The notes beneath the pieces were generated by a model, which was given only the letters and a program-made list of their open reading frames with translations, was not told where the DNA came from and did not search any database. From contig DAIDMU010000117.1 in NCBI GenBank assembly GCA_027448805.1, forward strand, positions 1 to 39,839: a stretch of 39,839 nucleotides of DNA, read 5' to 3'. Positions 31,777-39,839 of this stretch are shown here, piece after piece; the first letter of the stretch is position 1, and each line of letters begins with the position of its first letter. The DNA is from Sulfurimonas sp. GTDB lineage: Bacteria; Campylobacterota; Campylobacteria; Campylobacterales; Sulfurimonadaceae. Both the position numbers and the translations under genes were made by a program.

Positions 31777-32505
31777 ATGAGCAAGATTATTCTAGTGATT
31801 TTTATATTTGCAACATCTCTAATGGCTGGCGAAGCGCATGATATTATCAGAAAGCTTGATGAAAATTTCAGGGGCAAAAATATCTACATGCAGTTGAGCA
31901 TGAAAGTGGTCTCTATGGGTCACGAGCGTGTTATGAAGATGCAGAGCTACTCGCAGGGGACAAAAAAGAGCTTTGTAAAAATTATCTACCCTCCAAAAGA
32001 TGCGGGGATTACCTTTTTAAGCCTCAATAGGGAGATGTGGCAGTATGTCCCGAAAATAGAGCGAATCATAAAAATACCGCCCTCTATGATGCTTCAAAAA
32101 TGGATGGGAAGCGACATAACCAACGATGATATGGTAAAACAGAGTTCAATCGTAGAGGATTATGAGCCAGAAATCATCAAAAGAGAGGGCAGCGTAGTAA
32201 CTATCTCTCTTACGCCAAAAGAGAATGCTCCGGTCGTATGGGGGAAAATAATTCTAAACATAGACACCGCTACCTACACCTCCAATAAAGATATTTTTTA
32301 CGATGAAGAGGGCAAAGAGGTAAGGTATTTTATATATAAGAATGTAAAAAAAGTGGGCAACTATTTTATACCGACATATTGGAGAGTCGAGTCAAGCGAC
32401 GTCGCAGAGAGATATACCGAAATGGTTATAGAAGAGGTTGAGTATGACACAAAAATCTCCGAGGAGTATTTCACCAAGAGTGCGTTGAAGAGATTTTCAA
32501 AGTAG
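31777..32505 (+). CDS. LolA-like periplasmic (outer-membrane lipoprotein-sorting) protein
   Basis: 242 aa from ATG 31777, with signal peptide MSKIILVIFIFATSLMAGEA. The mature protein looks like the LolA-like 'outer membrane lipoprotein-sorting protein' group: an 11-strand half-barrel with long amphipathic strands, e.g. MKVVSMGHERVMKMQSYS, FVKIIYPPKDAGITFL, REMWQYVPKIERIIKIPP and a C-terminal TYWRVESSDVAERYTEMVIEEV. In this group the hydrophobic cavity binds lipid or lipoprotein acyl chains. It is the first gene of an operon with two FtsX-type permeases, an ATPase and an outer-membrane barrel, so it probably carries the cargo across the periplasm. It is not the housekeeping LolA, which is usually encoded alone. 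Confidence 0.78.
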   Translation: MSKIILVIFIFATSLMAGEAHDIIRKLDENFRGKNIYMQLSMKVVSMGHERVMKMQSYSQGTKKSFVKIIYPPKDAGITFLSLNREMWQYVPKIERIIKIPPSMMLQKWMGSDITNDDMVKQSSIVEDYEPEIIKREGSVVTISLTPKENAPVVWGKIILNIDTATYTSNKDIFYDEEGKEVRYFIYKNVKKVGNYFIPTYWRVESSDVAERYTEMVIEEVEYDTKISEEYFTKSALKRFSK

Positions 32506-32516
32506 GATGCCAAGAG

Positions 32517-33737
32517 ATGTTTAAACTCGCACTTAAAAATACTCTTTTTTACAAAGGCCGCTCTATAACGACGGCTATTTTAACATTTGTATCGACCATG
32601 CTTTTTATACTTTTTATATCAATGCAAGACGGTTCACACAACTCTATGCTTGAAAATTCACTTAAAATTTACACGGGTGCCATAGAGATTTACGCTAAAG
32701 GCTACCGCGATATCGGCGGTAACGACTATCTTATAGAAGATGCAAAAGCCATCACCGATAAACTCTCAAAAATAGACGCTATTGAGGCTTATAGCGCAAG
32801 GTATGAGACATACGGTCTGCTCTCAAACAAAGAGTACTCTGCGGCCTCTATGGTAGCAGGAGTAGAACCGAGCAAGGAGAGAGTTTTAAGTTCGCTCGAA
32901 TCGGCGCTTAGAGAGGGCAAGTTTTTGGATGAAGATTCAAAAAACTGTATCTATATGGGTGCGGAACTTGCCAGCAAACTAAAACTTCGCATAGGCGGCG
33001 AGGTTGCTTTTGTCGGAGGTGCTAGCGAGGGCTCCTTTGCGGCGGACATCTTTAGAGTTTGCGGAACGTTTAAAACAGGCTCTTTTGAGTTTGATTCAAG
33101 CGCTTCGTTTCTTGCAAGAAGCTATTTTGATGAGTTGATGTACGCAAAAAACAAGGCCTCATACATAACGATAAAGCTTAAAAATCTCTCAGATGCTGAT
33201 GCCGTAAATAGCCAAATAGTTAAAATTCTTGATGATGAAAAGCTAGAGTCTCTTACTTGGAAAACGCTTATGAAGAGCATGGTTGAGGCAATGGAGGTTG
33301 ATAACATTTTCGGATATATCTCTTTGTCTCTGTTTCTCGTGGTAATCTTTTTTGTTATTATGATTTACGGCTTCATAAACATAAGCTCGCGCATAAAAGA
33401 GTTCGGAGTTTTACGCTCTATCGGACTCTCAAAGAGAAATATCTTTTTGCTTCTTTTTTATGAGATTTTTATACTCTCAACTTTGGCGCTTATAGTTGTA
33501 ACACCGCTCTCCGCCTATATCTGCTACTATTACAGTATAAATCCCATTGTCATAGAGGGAATTGCCGACATGTACAAAGATTACGGAATCGTCTCAGATG
33601 AGATACCGTTTGATTTTAATCCATTTACCATCGTCTGGAATATTGTGGTTATATATATTTTGAATTTTATCAGCATCTTATATCCATACATCTATATAAA
33701 CTCATTTAAACCCATTGAGGCGATAAGACATGTATAG
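32517..33737 (+). CDS. FtsX/MacB/LolC-type ABC permease (first)
   Basis: 406 aa. One N-terminal transmembrane helix (about 17-36), a long periplasmic MacB-PCD-like domain (about 40-255), then three C-terminal helices (about 265-290, 315-340, 370-392). The conserved FtsX cytoplasmic stretch INISSRIKEFGVLRSIGLSKRNIF lies near residue 290 and couples to the ATPase. The ending FKPIEAIRHV matches the 'P-(I/L)-EAIR' end of this family. Such permeases do not move substrate through a channel but extract it from the inner membrane or transmit force. It overlaps the second permease by 8 bp. Confidence 0.87.
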   Translation: MFKLALKNTLFYKGRSITTAILTFVSTMLFILFISMQDGSHNSMLENSLKIYTGAIEIYAKGYRDIGGNDYLIEDAKAITDKLSKIDAIEAYSARYETYGLLSNKEYSAASMVAGVEPSKERVLSSLESALREGKFLDEDSKNCIYMGAELASKLKLRIGGEVAFVGGASEGSFAADIFRVCGTFKTGSFEFDSSASFLARSYFDELMYAKNKASYITIKLKNLSDADAVNSQIVKILDDEKLESLTWKTLMKSMVEAMEVDNIFGYISLSLFLVVIFFVIMIYGFINISSRIKEFGVLRSIGLSKRNIFLLLFYEIFILSTLALIVVTPLSAYICYYYSINPIVIEGIADMYKDYGIVSDEIPFDFNPFTIVWNIVVIYILNFISILYPYIYINSFKPIEAIRHV

Positions 33738-34941
33738 GCTGATACTCAAGATGGCTTACAAAAACATGTTTTTAAGAGTTCACCGTACACTTCTGGTTAT
33801 AACAATGATAGCGGTCAGTATGAGTATGATGCTCGGGATTCAGGGGCTCTATGACGGAATGGCCGAGAATATGATAGAGAAAAACAAAAGAAGCGGAAGC
33901 GGAGATATAGCTCTTTTTGCAAAAGAGTATAGAGTCCAAAAAGAGCTGAAATACAGAGTAAAAAACGCTTCGTCCATAAAAGAGGAGATAGAAAATATAA
34001 AGGGTGTGGAGGCGGCAGTTTTGAGGCTTAAGGCGGAGGGGCTGCTCTCAACCGCCAGAAAATCGTCGTTTGCTTTTATGCAGGGGATGGATTTGGAGGG
34101 GGAGAATCGTTTTGGAAGATTTGAGGAGTTCTTAAAAGAGGGGGAGATGAGGTTAGAAAAAGGAGATGCGATAATAGGGCTTGAGCTTGCAAAAACACTA
34201 AAGCTTCAAATAGGCTCAAAAGTAGTCTTCTCAACTCAGGATATAAGAGGCGAGATAAACTCCATTGCACTTAAAATCAGAGGTATAGTTCAAACTACAA
34301 ATATAGAACTAGATAACAGCGCCATATTTGTAGATATCGGGGAGATGCACCGTTTTTTGGGTACCAATGAAGAAGAAGCCACACAAATTGCTATTATATG
34401 CAAGGATGAGAAGCTTATAGAAAAACTTGTGATAAAATATCCGGAGCTTGAAATTAAGAGCTTTTTAGAACTTAAACCAACGATGAAGATGATGCAGGAC
34501 GTTATGCTGATATTTAACTCCATCACCTTTTTTATTGTTATGAGCGTTGTTTTTGTGGGAATATTTGGCGTTATGTATGTTTCGGTGCTCGACAGAATAC
34601 GCGAATTCGGTATTATGATAAGTGTCGGAATGCGCTACAAGTATATAAGAGTGCAGATATTTTTTGAAGCTCTGTTTGTGGGTATTATCGGATATCTGAG
34701 CGGGGCGGTTTTGGGAGCGATTATACTGCTCTATATTAAAAATCATGGAGTTGATTTGAGCTCATTTTCTGATGCGCTTGAGATGTGGGGCTATGAGGCG
34801 GTAATACACGGCACTATAAAAATCTCATACTTTACGACCACTTTTGCCGCAATTATAGCCGCATCGTTTTTTAGCATACTTATTCCGCTTAGAAAAATAA
34901 AAAAACTAAACCCAATCGAAGTAATCAAGGCTGACAAATGA
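33730..34941 (+). CDS. FtsX/MacB/LolC-type ABC permease (second)
   Basis: 403 aa, same architecture as the preceding permease: TM1 about 16-38 (VITMIAVSMSMMLGIQGLYDG), a periplasmic domain about 40-260 (DIALFAKEYRVQ ... KSFLELKPTMKMMQ), then three helices (about 265-290, 310-335, 365-390). The coupling segment is DRIREFGIMISVGMRYKYIRVQ, and it ends KKLNPIEVIKADK. The two permeases are diverged paralogues and likely form a heterodimer like LolC/LolE. The start lies within the first permease gene and the stop overlaps the ATPase ATG by 4 bp, so equal translation is likely. Confidence 0.87.
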   Translation: MYRLILKMAYKNMFLRVHRTLLVITMIAVSMSMMLGIQGLYDGMAENMIEKNKRSGSGDIALFAKEYRVQKELKYRVKNASSIKEEIENIKGVEAAVLRLKAEGLLSTARKSSFAFMQGMDLEGENRFGRFEEFLKEGEMRLEKGDAIIGLELAKTLKLQIGSKVVFSTQDIRGEINSIALKIRGIVQTTNIELDNSAIFVDIGEMHRFLGTNEEEATQIAIICKDEKLIEKLVIKYPELEIKSFLELKPTMKMMQDVMLIFNSITFFIVMSVVFVGIFGVMYVSVLDRIREFGIMISVGMRYKYIRVQIFFEALFVGIIGYLSGAVLGAIILLYIKNHGVDLSSFSDALEMWGYEAVIHGTIKISYFTTTFAAIIAASFFSILIPLRKIKKLNPIEVIKADK

Positions 34942-35618
34942 TAAAACTCCAAGGTGTAAATAAGTACTTTTTCAGAGGCGAGCCAAGAGAGGTTTATGCG
35001 CTTCGCGACATAAATTTAACCATAGAAGAGGGAGAATTCACACTCTTTGGCGGGGCATCCGGCTGCGGAAAGACAACGCTTTTAAATGTAATAGGCGCGC
35101 TTGATGGCTGTGAGAGCGGTAAAATATATTTTGATGAAAAAGAGATAAGTTCATTGGATGAAGATGCGCGCACCACGCTAAGACTTAATGAGTTGGGATT
35201 TGTTTTTCAGGCATATAACCTAGTTCCGGTTTTGAGCGTTGAAGAGAATATCGGTTTTATTATGAGGCTTCGCGGATTTAGCGATGAGGAGATAAGAAGA
35301 AGAGTTTTGGAGGTTGCAACGCTTTTAAAGATAGAAGACAAGTTAAAATCACTTCCAAATGCTCTAAGCGGAGGGCAGCAGCAAAGAGTGGCGGTTGCAC
35401 GTGCCGTTGCCGCAAAACCAAAAATCATCTTAGCCGATGAGCCGACTGCAAACCTTGACTCCAACAATTCGCAAATACTTATGAATATGATGAAAGAACT
35501 GAATGAAAAAGAGGGTGTAAGCATTCTGTTTGCTTCGCACGATGAGCTTATTATGAAGAGCGTTAAAAGAGTTATAACACTCAATGACGGTGCAATTGTA
35601 GATGACTGCAAGCAGTAA
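34938..35618 (+). CDS. LolD/MacB-type ABC transporter ATPase
   Basis: 226 aa. Walker A GGASGCGKTTLLN near residue 36, Q-loop FVFQAYNLVPVLS near 85, signature LSGGQQQRVAVARAVA near 137, Walker B KIILADEPTANLDS near 157, and the switch His in FASHDELIM. The phrase 'ADEPTANLDS' and the Ala-Tyr-Asn-Leu Q-loop are those of the LolD/MacB/FtsE group, which energise FtsX-fold permeases. The ATPase is placed after both permease genes. It overlaps the outer-membrane protein gene by 17 bp. Confidence 0.92.
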   Translation: MIKLQGVNKYFFRGEPREVYALRDINLTIEEGEFTLFGGASGCGKTTLLNVIGALDGCESGKIYFDEKEISSLDEDARTTLRLNELGFVFQAYNLVPVLSVEENIGFIMRLRGFSDEEIRRRVLEVATLLKIEDKLKSLPNALSGGQQQRVAVARAVAAKPKIILADEPTANLDSNNSQILMNMMKELNEKEGVSILFASHDELIMKSVKRVITLNDGAIVDDCKQ

Positions 35619-36759
35619 AAAACTATTTTTTCTTTTGCTTTTTTTTGCGGAGTTTCTATTTGCTGATGAAGGTTACAGGGTTACAAATACAAACATTACA
35701 CTCTTGGAGGGCTCAGTCACTCAAGCCGAAGATAAAAGATACATGTACAATTATAACAGGTTGAGATTTTATGCCGATTATGAGCAAGATAGATATTTTG
35801 GCAGTGTAATTAGCGACATAGTTAATTATTACGGTGATAGCTACACAAGCTCAAACAGTTTTGAGTATCTCAAAAATTCACGCTCGGATACGCCGTTTGA
35901 GACACAGACAAATTTCAAAGATTACGGCAAGGGAGCAGTTTATGCAAAGCTTTACAGAGCCTATGTGGGATATGAGGATGCGAAAAACAGAGTTGTAGCA
36001 GGTCTGCAAAATATATCCATGGGAGTGGGGCGGATATGGACGCCCACAAATATATTTAACCCAAGAAACAGCTATGCGATAGAGCCGGATGAGATTTACG
36101 GAGTTAGCGCACTCTCATATCTAAGGCACCTAAACGACACCTCGCATGTTACCATTGTGGCAAGCCAAAATAGAGAAAAAAAGTTTAAATATGCGGGGCA
36201 ATACAAAGGTTATCTAAGTTTTGCAGATATTGGGCTAAACGCAGTAAATTCTGATAAAACCAAGATGATTGGTTACGAGATAGAGGGCAATCTGGCGGAG
36301 AGTGGAGTTGAGCTCAGGAGTGAAGCAGGATATATAAGAAGCAGCCTTGAGGATGAGTTTAGCCAAGAGTATGCCGTGGAGTTTTTTCAGGGAATACTAG
36401 GGGCGGAGTACGGTTTTAAAAACGGGGTTACTCTGGTATTTGAAACGCTATACAGCTCAAAAGATTTCTCTTATGAAGAGGTGTTATTTAATCTTGATTC
36501 GGATATTTTATCAAATTTAGTTCACTCAAACTTCTACAGCGGAGTTACTCTCTCATACAGTTTTAATCTATTTTTGGATGCCTCACTGCTTTATATAGAG
36601 AGTTTTGGGGATAAAAATTCTCGCTTTATTTCGCCGAGCTTGAGTTATACGCTAAATGATTACAACACTCTCACGCTTGGCGCACAGATACTTGGCGGCA
36701 AGAGTGAAAGTGAATTTAGAGAAAATAGCTACTTTTTTAAATGGAGTTTATCATTTTGA
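35602..36759 (+). CDS. Putative outer-membrane beta-barrel protein of the transport operon
   Basis: 385 aa. Signal peptide (KKLFFLLLFFAEFLFADE), then alternating aromatic/polar strands throughout and a terminal Phe (FFKWSLSF), typical of BamA-inserted barrels. A central segment, GLQNISMGVGRIWTPTNIFNPRN near residue 133, resembles the 'glycine-rich then WTP-x-NIFNP' turn of DUF1302/porin-like outer-membrane proteins that I associate with LolA-like/FtsX operons. I do not recognise a specific substrate. ATG at 35602 lies inside the ATPase gene. It converges with leuA with no gap between stops. Confidence 0.75.
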   Translation: MTASSKKLFFLLLFFAEFLFADEGYRVTNTNITLLEGSVTQAEDKRYMYNYNRLRFYADYEQDRYFGSVISDIVNYYGDSYTSSNSFEYLKNSRSDTPFETQTNFKDYGKGAVYAKLYRAYVGYEDAKNRVVAGLQNISMGVGRIWTPTNIFNPRNSYAIEPDEIYGVSALSYLRHLNDTSHVTIVASQNREKKFKYAGQYKGYLSFADIGLNAVNSDKTKMIGYEIEGNLAESGVELRSEAGYIRSSLEDEFSQEYAVEFFQGILGAEYGFKNGVTLVFETLYSSKDFSYEEVLFNLDSDILSNLVHSNFYSGVTLSYSFNLFLDASLLYIESFGDKNSRFISPSLSYTLNDYNTLTLGAQILGGKSESEFRENSYFFKWSLSF

Positions 36760-38418
36760 TTAATGAAAAGCTCTGTTTAATGCGCAAAACAGAGCTTTTA
36801 CGGAAGCCGTGGCTATATCGTTATCTGCTCCTACGCCAAAACATGAGAGAGTCGTATCTGTTTGAATCTCAATGTATGCAATCGCCTTCGCAGAGCTTAG
36901 ATGCCCGTACGAGTGCTCATAGTATGAGTTGATGGTAAAACTGTTTTTATAATTTTTCATCAAAGCATTTTTACAAGCATCGACAGGTCCGTTGCCCTCT
37001 CCGCTTGCTACAATCTCAATGCCGTCGTAAAAGTATGTCAAAGTACATTTCGACACTCCTTTTACGGAAGTAAGAGTGAAATCTACCAAAGAGATATGCT
37101 CTTTTACTCTAAAATAGTTCTCGTTAAAGATCTCGAACAGCTCCTCTGCACTGAGCTCTTGCCCTTTTTTGTCGCTAACGTCTTGAACAAGCTTGCCGAC
37201 TTCAGGGTGCATAGCTTTTGGAAGCTGATAGCCGAAGTTTTTCTCCAGTATATACGCAACCCCGCCTTTGCCTGACTGAGAGTTGATGCGAATAATGCTC
37301 TCGTAGCTTCTTCCGACATCTTCAGGGTCAATCGGAAGATAAGGAACTTCCCAAAAGACCTCATTTTGAGATTTTCTGTAAGCCAAACCTTTGTTTATTG
37401 CATCTTGGTGAGAGCCTGAGAATGCTGTATAAACAAGCTCTCCGACGTAGGGGTGACGAACATGCGTCTCTATCTCCGTACATCTCTCGACTACATTTAA
37501 AACTTCATTAACATTGCTAAAGTCGAGATGAGAGTCAACACCTTGGGTAGTCATGTTAAGTGCAAGCGTGATAATATCTACATTTCCCGTTCTCTCTCCG
37601 TTGCACAAAAGCGTTCCCTCAACTCTGTCAGCACCGGCCAAAAGCGCAAGCTCGGTTGCAGCCACGCTTGTCCCTCTGTCGTTGTGAGTGTGTGTCGAGA
37701 TGATTACATTTTCTCTATTGTTTAAATGTTCGCTCATCCACTCAATCTGGTCGGCGTAAATATTTGGCGTAGCCATTTCTACCGTTGCCGGCAGATTGAT
37801 GATCACTTTTCGCTTCTCGCTAACTCCCCATCTTGCCGTCACGGCATTAGAGATTTCAGCCGCAAATTCAAGTTCGGTTCCTGTAAAGCTCTCAGGCGAA
37901 TACTCTAAAAATATATCTCCGTTGAAATTTTTCTCATATTTTTTTACCAGATCGACACCATCTAGGGCAAGTGCAATAATCTCTTCTTTTGATTTTTTAA
38001 ACACCATTTTGCGTTGAGCTGTTGAAGTTGAGTTGTAAAGATGAACGGTTGCTTTTTTGACACCCTCAAGAGCTTCAAAAGTTTTAGCGATTAAGTGCTC
38101 TCTCGCCTGGACTAAAACCTGAACTCTGACATCATCAGGGATAAGATTGTCGTCAACAAGACGGCGCAAAAAGTCAAATTCTACTTTTGATGCAGATGGA
38201 AAACCGACCTCAATCTCTTTAAATCCGATTTTGAGTAAGAGTGCAAATAGTTCAAGTTTTTTGTTCATGTCCATAGGGTTGATAAGTGCTTGATTGCCGT
38301 CGCGCAAATCAACGCTGCACCACACAGGAGCTTTTGTTATAGTTTTAGTCGGCCATTTTCTATTGGGCAAATCTATCTTAGGGTACGGACGATACTTTCC
38401 GCTTGGAATGTTTTTCAT
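36760..38418 (-). CDS. leuA: 2-isopropylmalate synthase (type 2, long LeuA)
   Basis: 552 aa, first committed enzyme of leucine synthesis, condensing acetyl-CoA with 2-oxoisovalerate. The TIM-barrel N-terminal part has VWCSVDLRDGNQALINPM near residue 32 (catalytic RDGNQ), GFKEIEVGFPSAS, HLYNSTSTAQRKMVF near 126, STHTHNDRG near 240 with metal-binding His pair, LLCNGERTGNVD near 269 and HPYVGELVYTAFSGSHQDAI near 323. The regulatory leucine-binding domain spans about 425-552. The length and sequence fit the actinobacterial-type LeuA. The ATG at 38418 has a weak AAAGA ribosome site. Its 3' end overlaps the terminator hairpin of the convergent operon. Confidence 0.94.
   Translation of the reverse strand: MKNIPSGKYRPYPKIDLPNRKWPTKTITKAPVWCSVDLRDGNQALINPMDMNKKLELFALLLKIGFKEIEVGFPSASKVEFDFLRRLVDDNLIPDDVRVQVLVQAREHLIAKTFEALEGVKKATVHLYNSTSTAQRKMVFKKSKEEIIALALDGVDLVKKYEKNFNGDIFLEYSPESFTGTELEFAAEISNAVTARWGVSEKRKVIINLPATVEMATPNIYADQIEWMSEHLNNRENVIISTHTHNDRGTSVAATELALLAGADRVEGTLLCNGERTGNVDIITLALNMTTQGVDSHLDFSNVNEVLNVVERCTEIETHVRHPYVGELVYTAFSGSHQDAINKGLAYRKSQNEVFWEVPYLPIDPEDVGRSYESIIRINSQSGKGGVAYILEKNFGYQLPKAMHPEVGKLVQDVSDKKGQELSAEELFEIFNENYFRVKEHISLVDFTLTSVKGVSKCTLTYFYDGIEIVASGEGNGPVDACKNALMKNYKNSFTINSYYEHSYGHLSSAKAIAYIEIQTDTTLSCFGVGADNDIATASVKALFCALNRAFH
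36766..36799 (+). terminator. Terminator hairpin overlapping the leuA 3' end
   Basis: Perfect 13-bp stem AAAAGCTCTGTTT / AAACAGAGCTTTT with an 8-base loop, starting 7 bases after the plus-strand operon stop (36759). The A-run/T-run arms give a U-tract in either direction. It lies entirely inside the last codons of leuA. Confidence 0.7.
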
Positions 38419-38464
38419 AATAAATCTTTAACTTGAATTTAATAGCGCACTCTTACATACTGCT

Positions 38465-38470
38465 ATTATA
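38465..38470 (-). promoter_or_regulatory. Putative -10 box for leuA
   Basis: TATAAT on the minus strand, 46 bases before the leuA ATG, within the AT-rich 188-bp gap between glnA and leuA. No clear -35. Confidence 0.4.
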
Positions 38471-38521
38471 TTTGAAATTATAACAAAGTTGTTGTTAGTT
38501 GAGTGTTTTTATAAGAGAAAT

Positions 38522-38543
38522 AATCCCGCTTAGAAGCGGGATT
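38522..38543 (-). terminator. Terminator hairpin downstream of glnA
   Basis: AATCCCGC - TTAGAA - GCGGGATT, an 8-bp GC-rich stem with a six-base loop, 64 bases past the glnA stop. On the minus strand it is followed by TTTCTCTTAT, a moderate U-tract. It separates glnA from the leuA promoter. Confidence 0.65.
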
Positions 38544-38606
38544 TAATAAATTGTTTGTGGTTTTTCTACTTTAAAAGGGGCAAGCTTTTTTTGAAGAAAT
38601 TGCGTT

Positions 38607-39839
38607 TTAACAACTGTAAGTTGTTTTAAACTCGTAAGCTGTCGGGCGTCTCTCATCCGGCCATATTTGTCTCTCAAACATGTAGTGCTGGTAATCGTCA
38701 ATAAATACATCAGTAAATACAGGTTTTAAGAAAGCATTATCGGCAATAAGGGCCTCAGTTGCTTCGCGTAGAGTGTGAGGCATTTGAGGGATACCTTTTT
38801 CGCGAATCTCATCTAGGCTCAGTTCAAACAGATCCTCATCCATCGGACCAACAGGAACAGTTTTGTTTTTGATACCGTCAAGTCCAGCCATCATCATTAC
38901 GGCAAATGCAAGATATGGGCAAGATGTAGAGTCTGGAAATCTCATCTCAATACGAGTTGCTTTTTCACCTGCACCGTATGGGATACGGCAAGACGCTGAA
39001 CGATTTTGCATAGAGTAAGTCAAAATCGAAGGAGCTTCAAATCCAGGAATAAGTCTCTTGTATGAGTTAGTAGACGGATTTGTAATTGCTGCAACAGCCT
39101 TGGCATGTTTAAAAATACCGCCGATGTAGTGAAGAGCCATTTCGCTTATGTTCGCGTAGTTGCCTTTTTCATAGAAAAGATTTTTGCCGTTTTTCCAGAG
39201 TGATTGGTGAACGTGCATACCGTTTCCGTTATCACCAAAAAGCGGTTTTGGCATAAATGTTGCAGTTTTACCGTTTAAGTGAGCAACCATTTTTATTACA
39301 TATTTTAGTTTTTGAACGTTGTCAGCCGCACCGATGATGTCAGAGAAAACGATACCGATTTCGCCTTGACCTTGAGCAACTTCGTGGTGACCCAAAATAA
39401 CTTCAAGTCCAACTTGCTCTAAAACTTGCATCATTTCAGCTCTTAAATCTACCTGTGTATCAATTGGAGCTACAGGAAAATAACCACCCTTGATGCCGCC
39501 ACGGTGGGCTGTGTTGTAACCATCTTTATACTTAGTATTTGAGTTCCACTCGCCCTCTTCAGTATCGATTTTGTAACCTGATTCGTTCATATTGTCTATA
39601 AATCTTACATCGTCGAAAACAAAGAACTCATTTTCCGGCCCAAAATATGCAGCATCCGCAATACCTAAAGATTCAGCATGCTTTAGTGTTGCTTTTGCGA
39701 TTGAACGAGGACATTTTTCATACATCTGACCTTTGTAAATGTCGTAAACATCACAAAAAATAATTATGGTCGGGTCAGCTGTAAAAGGGTCTAGAAATGC
39801 TGTTGGAACATCTGCTTTTAAAAGCATGTCAGATCTGTT
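38607..39839 (-). CDS. glnA: Glutamine synthetase type I, 5' end cut by window
   Basis: About 411 residues of the C-terminal part; the start lies beyond the right edge (frame is open to base 39839). It makes glutamine from glutamate, ammonia and ATP. Visible GS-I motifs include [11 protein letters not shown], the metal/nucleotide site [60 protein letters not shown] and the catalytic [18 protein letters not shown]. At the position of the adenylylated tyrosine of enteric GS (NLYDLPPEE) this protein has DLFELSLDE, i.e. Phe, so covalent regulation by adenylylation cannot occur there. A hairpin terminator follows. Confidence 0.97.
   Translation of the reverse strand, partial: NRSDMLLKADVPTAFLDPFTADPTIIIFCDVYDIYKGQMYEKCPRSIAKATLKHAESLGIADAAYFGPENEFFVFDDVRFIDNMNESGYKIDTEEGEWNSNTKYKDGYNTAHRGGIKGGYFPVAPIDTQVDLRAEMMQVLEQVGLEVILGHHEVAQGQGEIGIVFSDIIGAADNVQKLKYVIKMVAHLNGKTATFMPKPLFGDNGNGMHVHQSLWKNGKNLFYEKGNYANISEMALHYIGGIFKHAKAVAAITNPSTNSYKRLIPGFEAPSILTYSMQNRSASCRIPYGAGEKATRIEMRFPDSTSCPYLAFAVMMMAGLDGIKNKTVPVGPMDEDLFELSLDEIREKGIPQMPHTLREATEALIADNAFLKPVFTDVFIDDYQHYMFERQIWPDERRPTAYEFKTTYSC

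Noticed and set aside
1-39839. Mobile element, prophage, CRISPR or tRNA in the window
   Set aside because: No transposase, integrase, phage gene, regularly spaced repeat array or cloverleaf was seen on reading both strands by eye; a tRNA scan was not possible.

Overview
The window looks like ordinary chromosome from a Campylobacterota (epsilonproteobacterial) chemolithotroph, most like Sulfurimonas. This rests on my recognition of protein families and gene order, not on a search. The DNA is AT-rich, genes are packed with 1-17 bp overlaps, TTG/GTG starts are common, and -10 boxes sit behind T-runs. The order moaA-queE-queD ... rsmE-rpmE-rsmI-rlmB-like-(membrane protein)-(secreted protein)-aminotransferase-hom, and the order alaS ... 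maf ... PBP1A, match what I remember from Campylobacter jejuni (Cj0148c-Cj0161c and Cj0506-Cj0508). I see no tRNA, rRNA, CRISPR, insertion sequence or prophage, and no gene-free stretch above 300 bp.

Region by region. 1-2.7 kb: end of moaA, queosine precursor genes queE/queD and, convergent to them, moeA. 2.7-10.6 kb: housekeeping block of translation and RNA modification (rsmE, rpmE, rsmI, RlmB-like), a membrane/secreted protein pair, an AlaC-like aminotransferase, hom and a short-chain dehydrogenase. 10.6-14.9 kb: a stand-alone formate-dehydrogenase-like molybdoenzyme, yraN, an aldehyde dehydrogenase and a DUF523 protein. 14.9-20.2 kb: a five-gene cytochrome c operon with 40 CXXCH motifs plus two conserved CX3CH motifs. 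20.3-28.7 kb: alaS, a CopD-like membrane protein, maf, a PAS-GGDEF diguanylate cyclase, bioF, an orphan ABC ATPase and a class A penicillin-binding protein. 28.7-36.8 kb: an accessory envelope module. On the minus strand it has a response regulator, histidine kinase, small secreted protein and TSP3-type outer-membrane barrel. Divergently on the plus strand it has a LolA-like protein, two FtsX/MacB-type permeases, a LolD-like ATPase and an outer-membrane barrel. 36.8-39.8 kb: leuA and the 3' part of glnA, both minus strand.

The most interesting points are: (1) four PglB-type N-glycosylation sequons at exact 7-residue spacing in a periplasmic linker (protein at 5634-6467); (2) the multihaem cytochrome operon, with modular paralogy, Ig-like N-terminal regions and a shared C-terminal CX3CH motif; (3) the dedicated Lol/MacB-like envelope export module beside its own two-component system, with 11-bp-phased TGTTAGC repeats at two promoters of the module that look like response-regulator binding sites; (4) a 13-bp perfect hairpin embedded in the 3' end of leuA that probably terminates the convergent operon.
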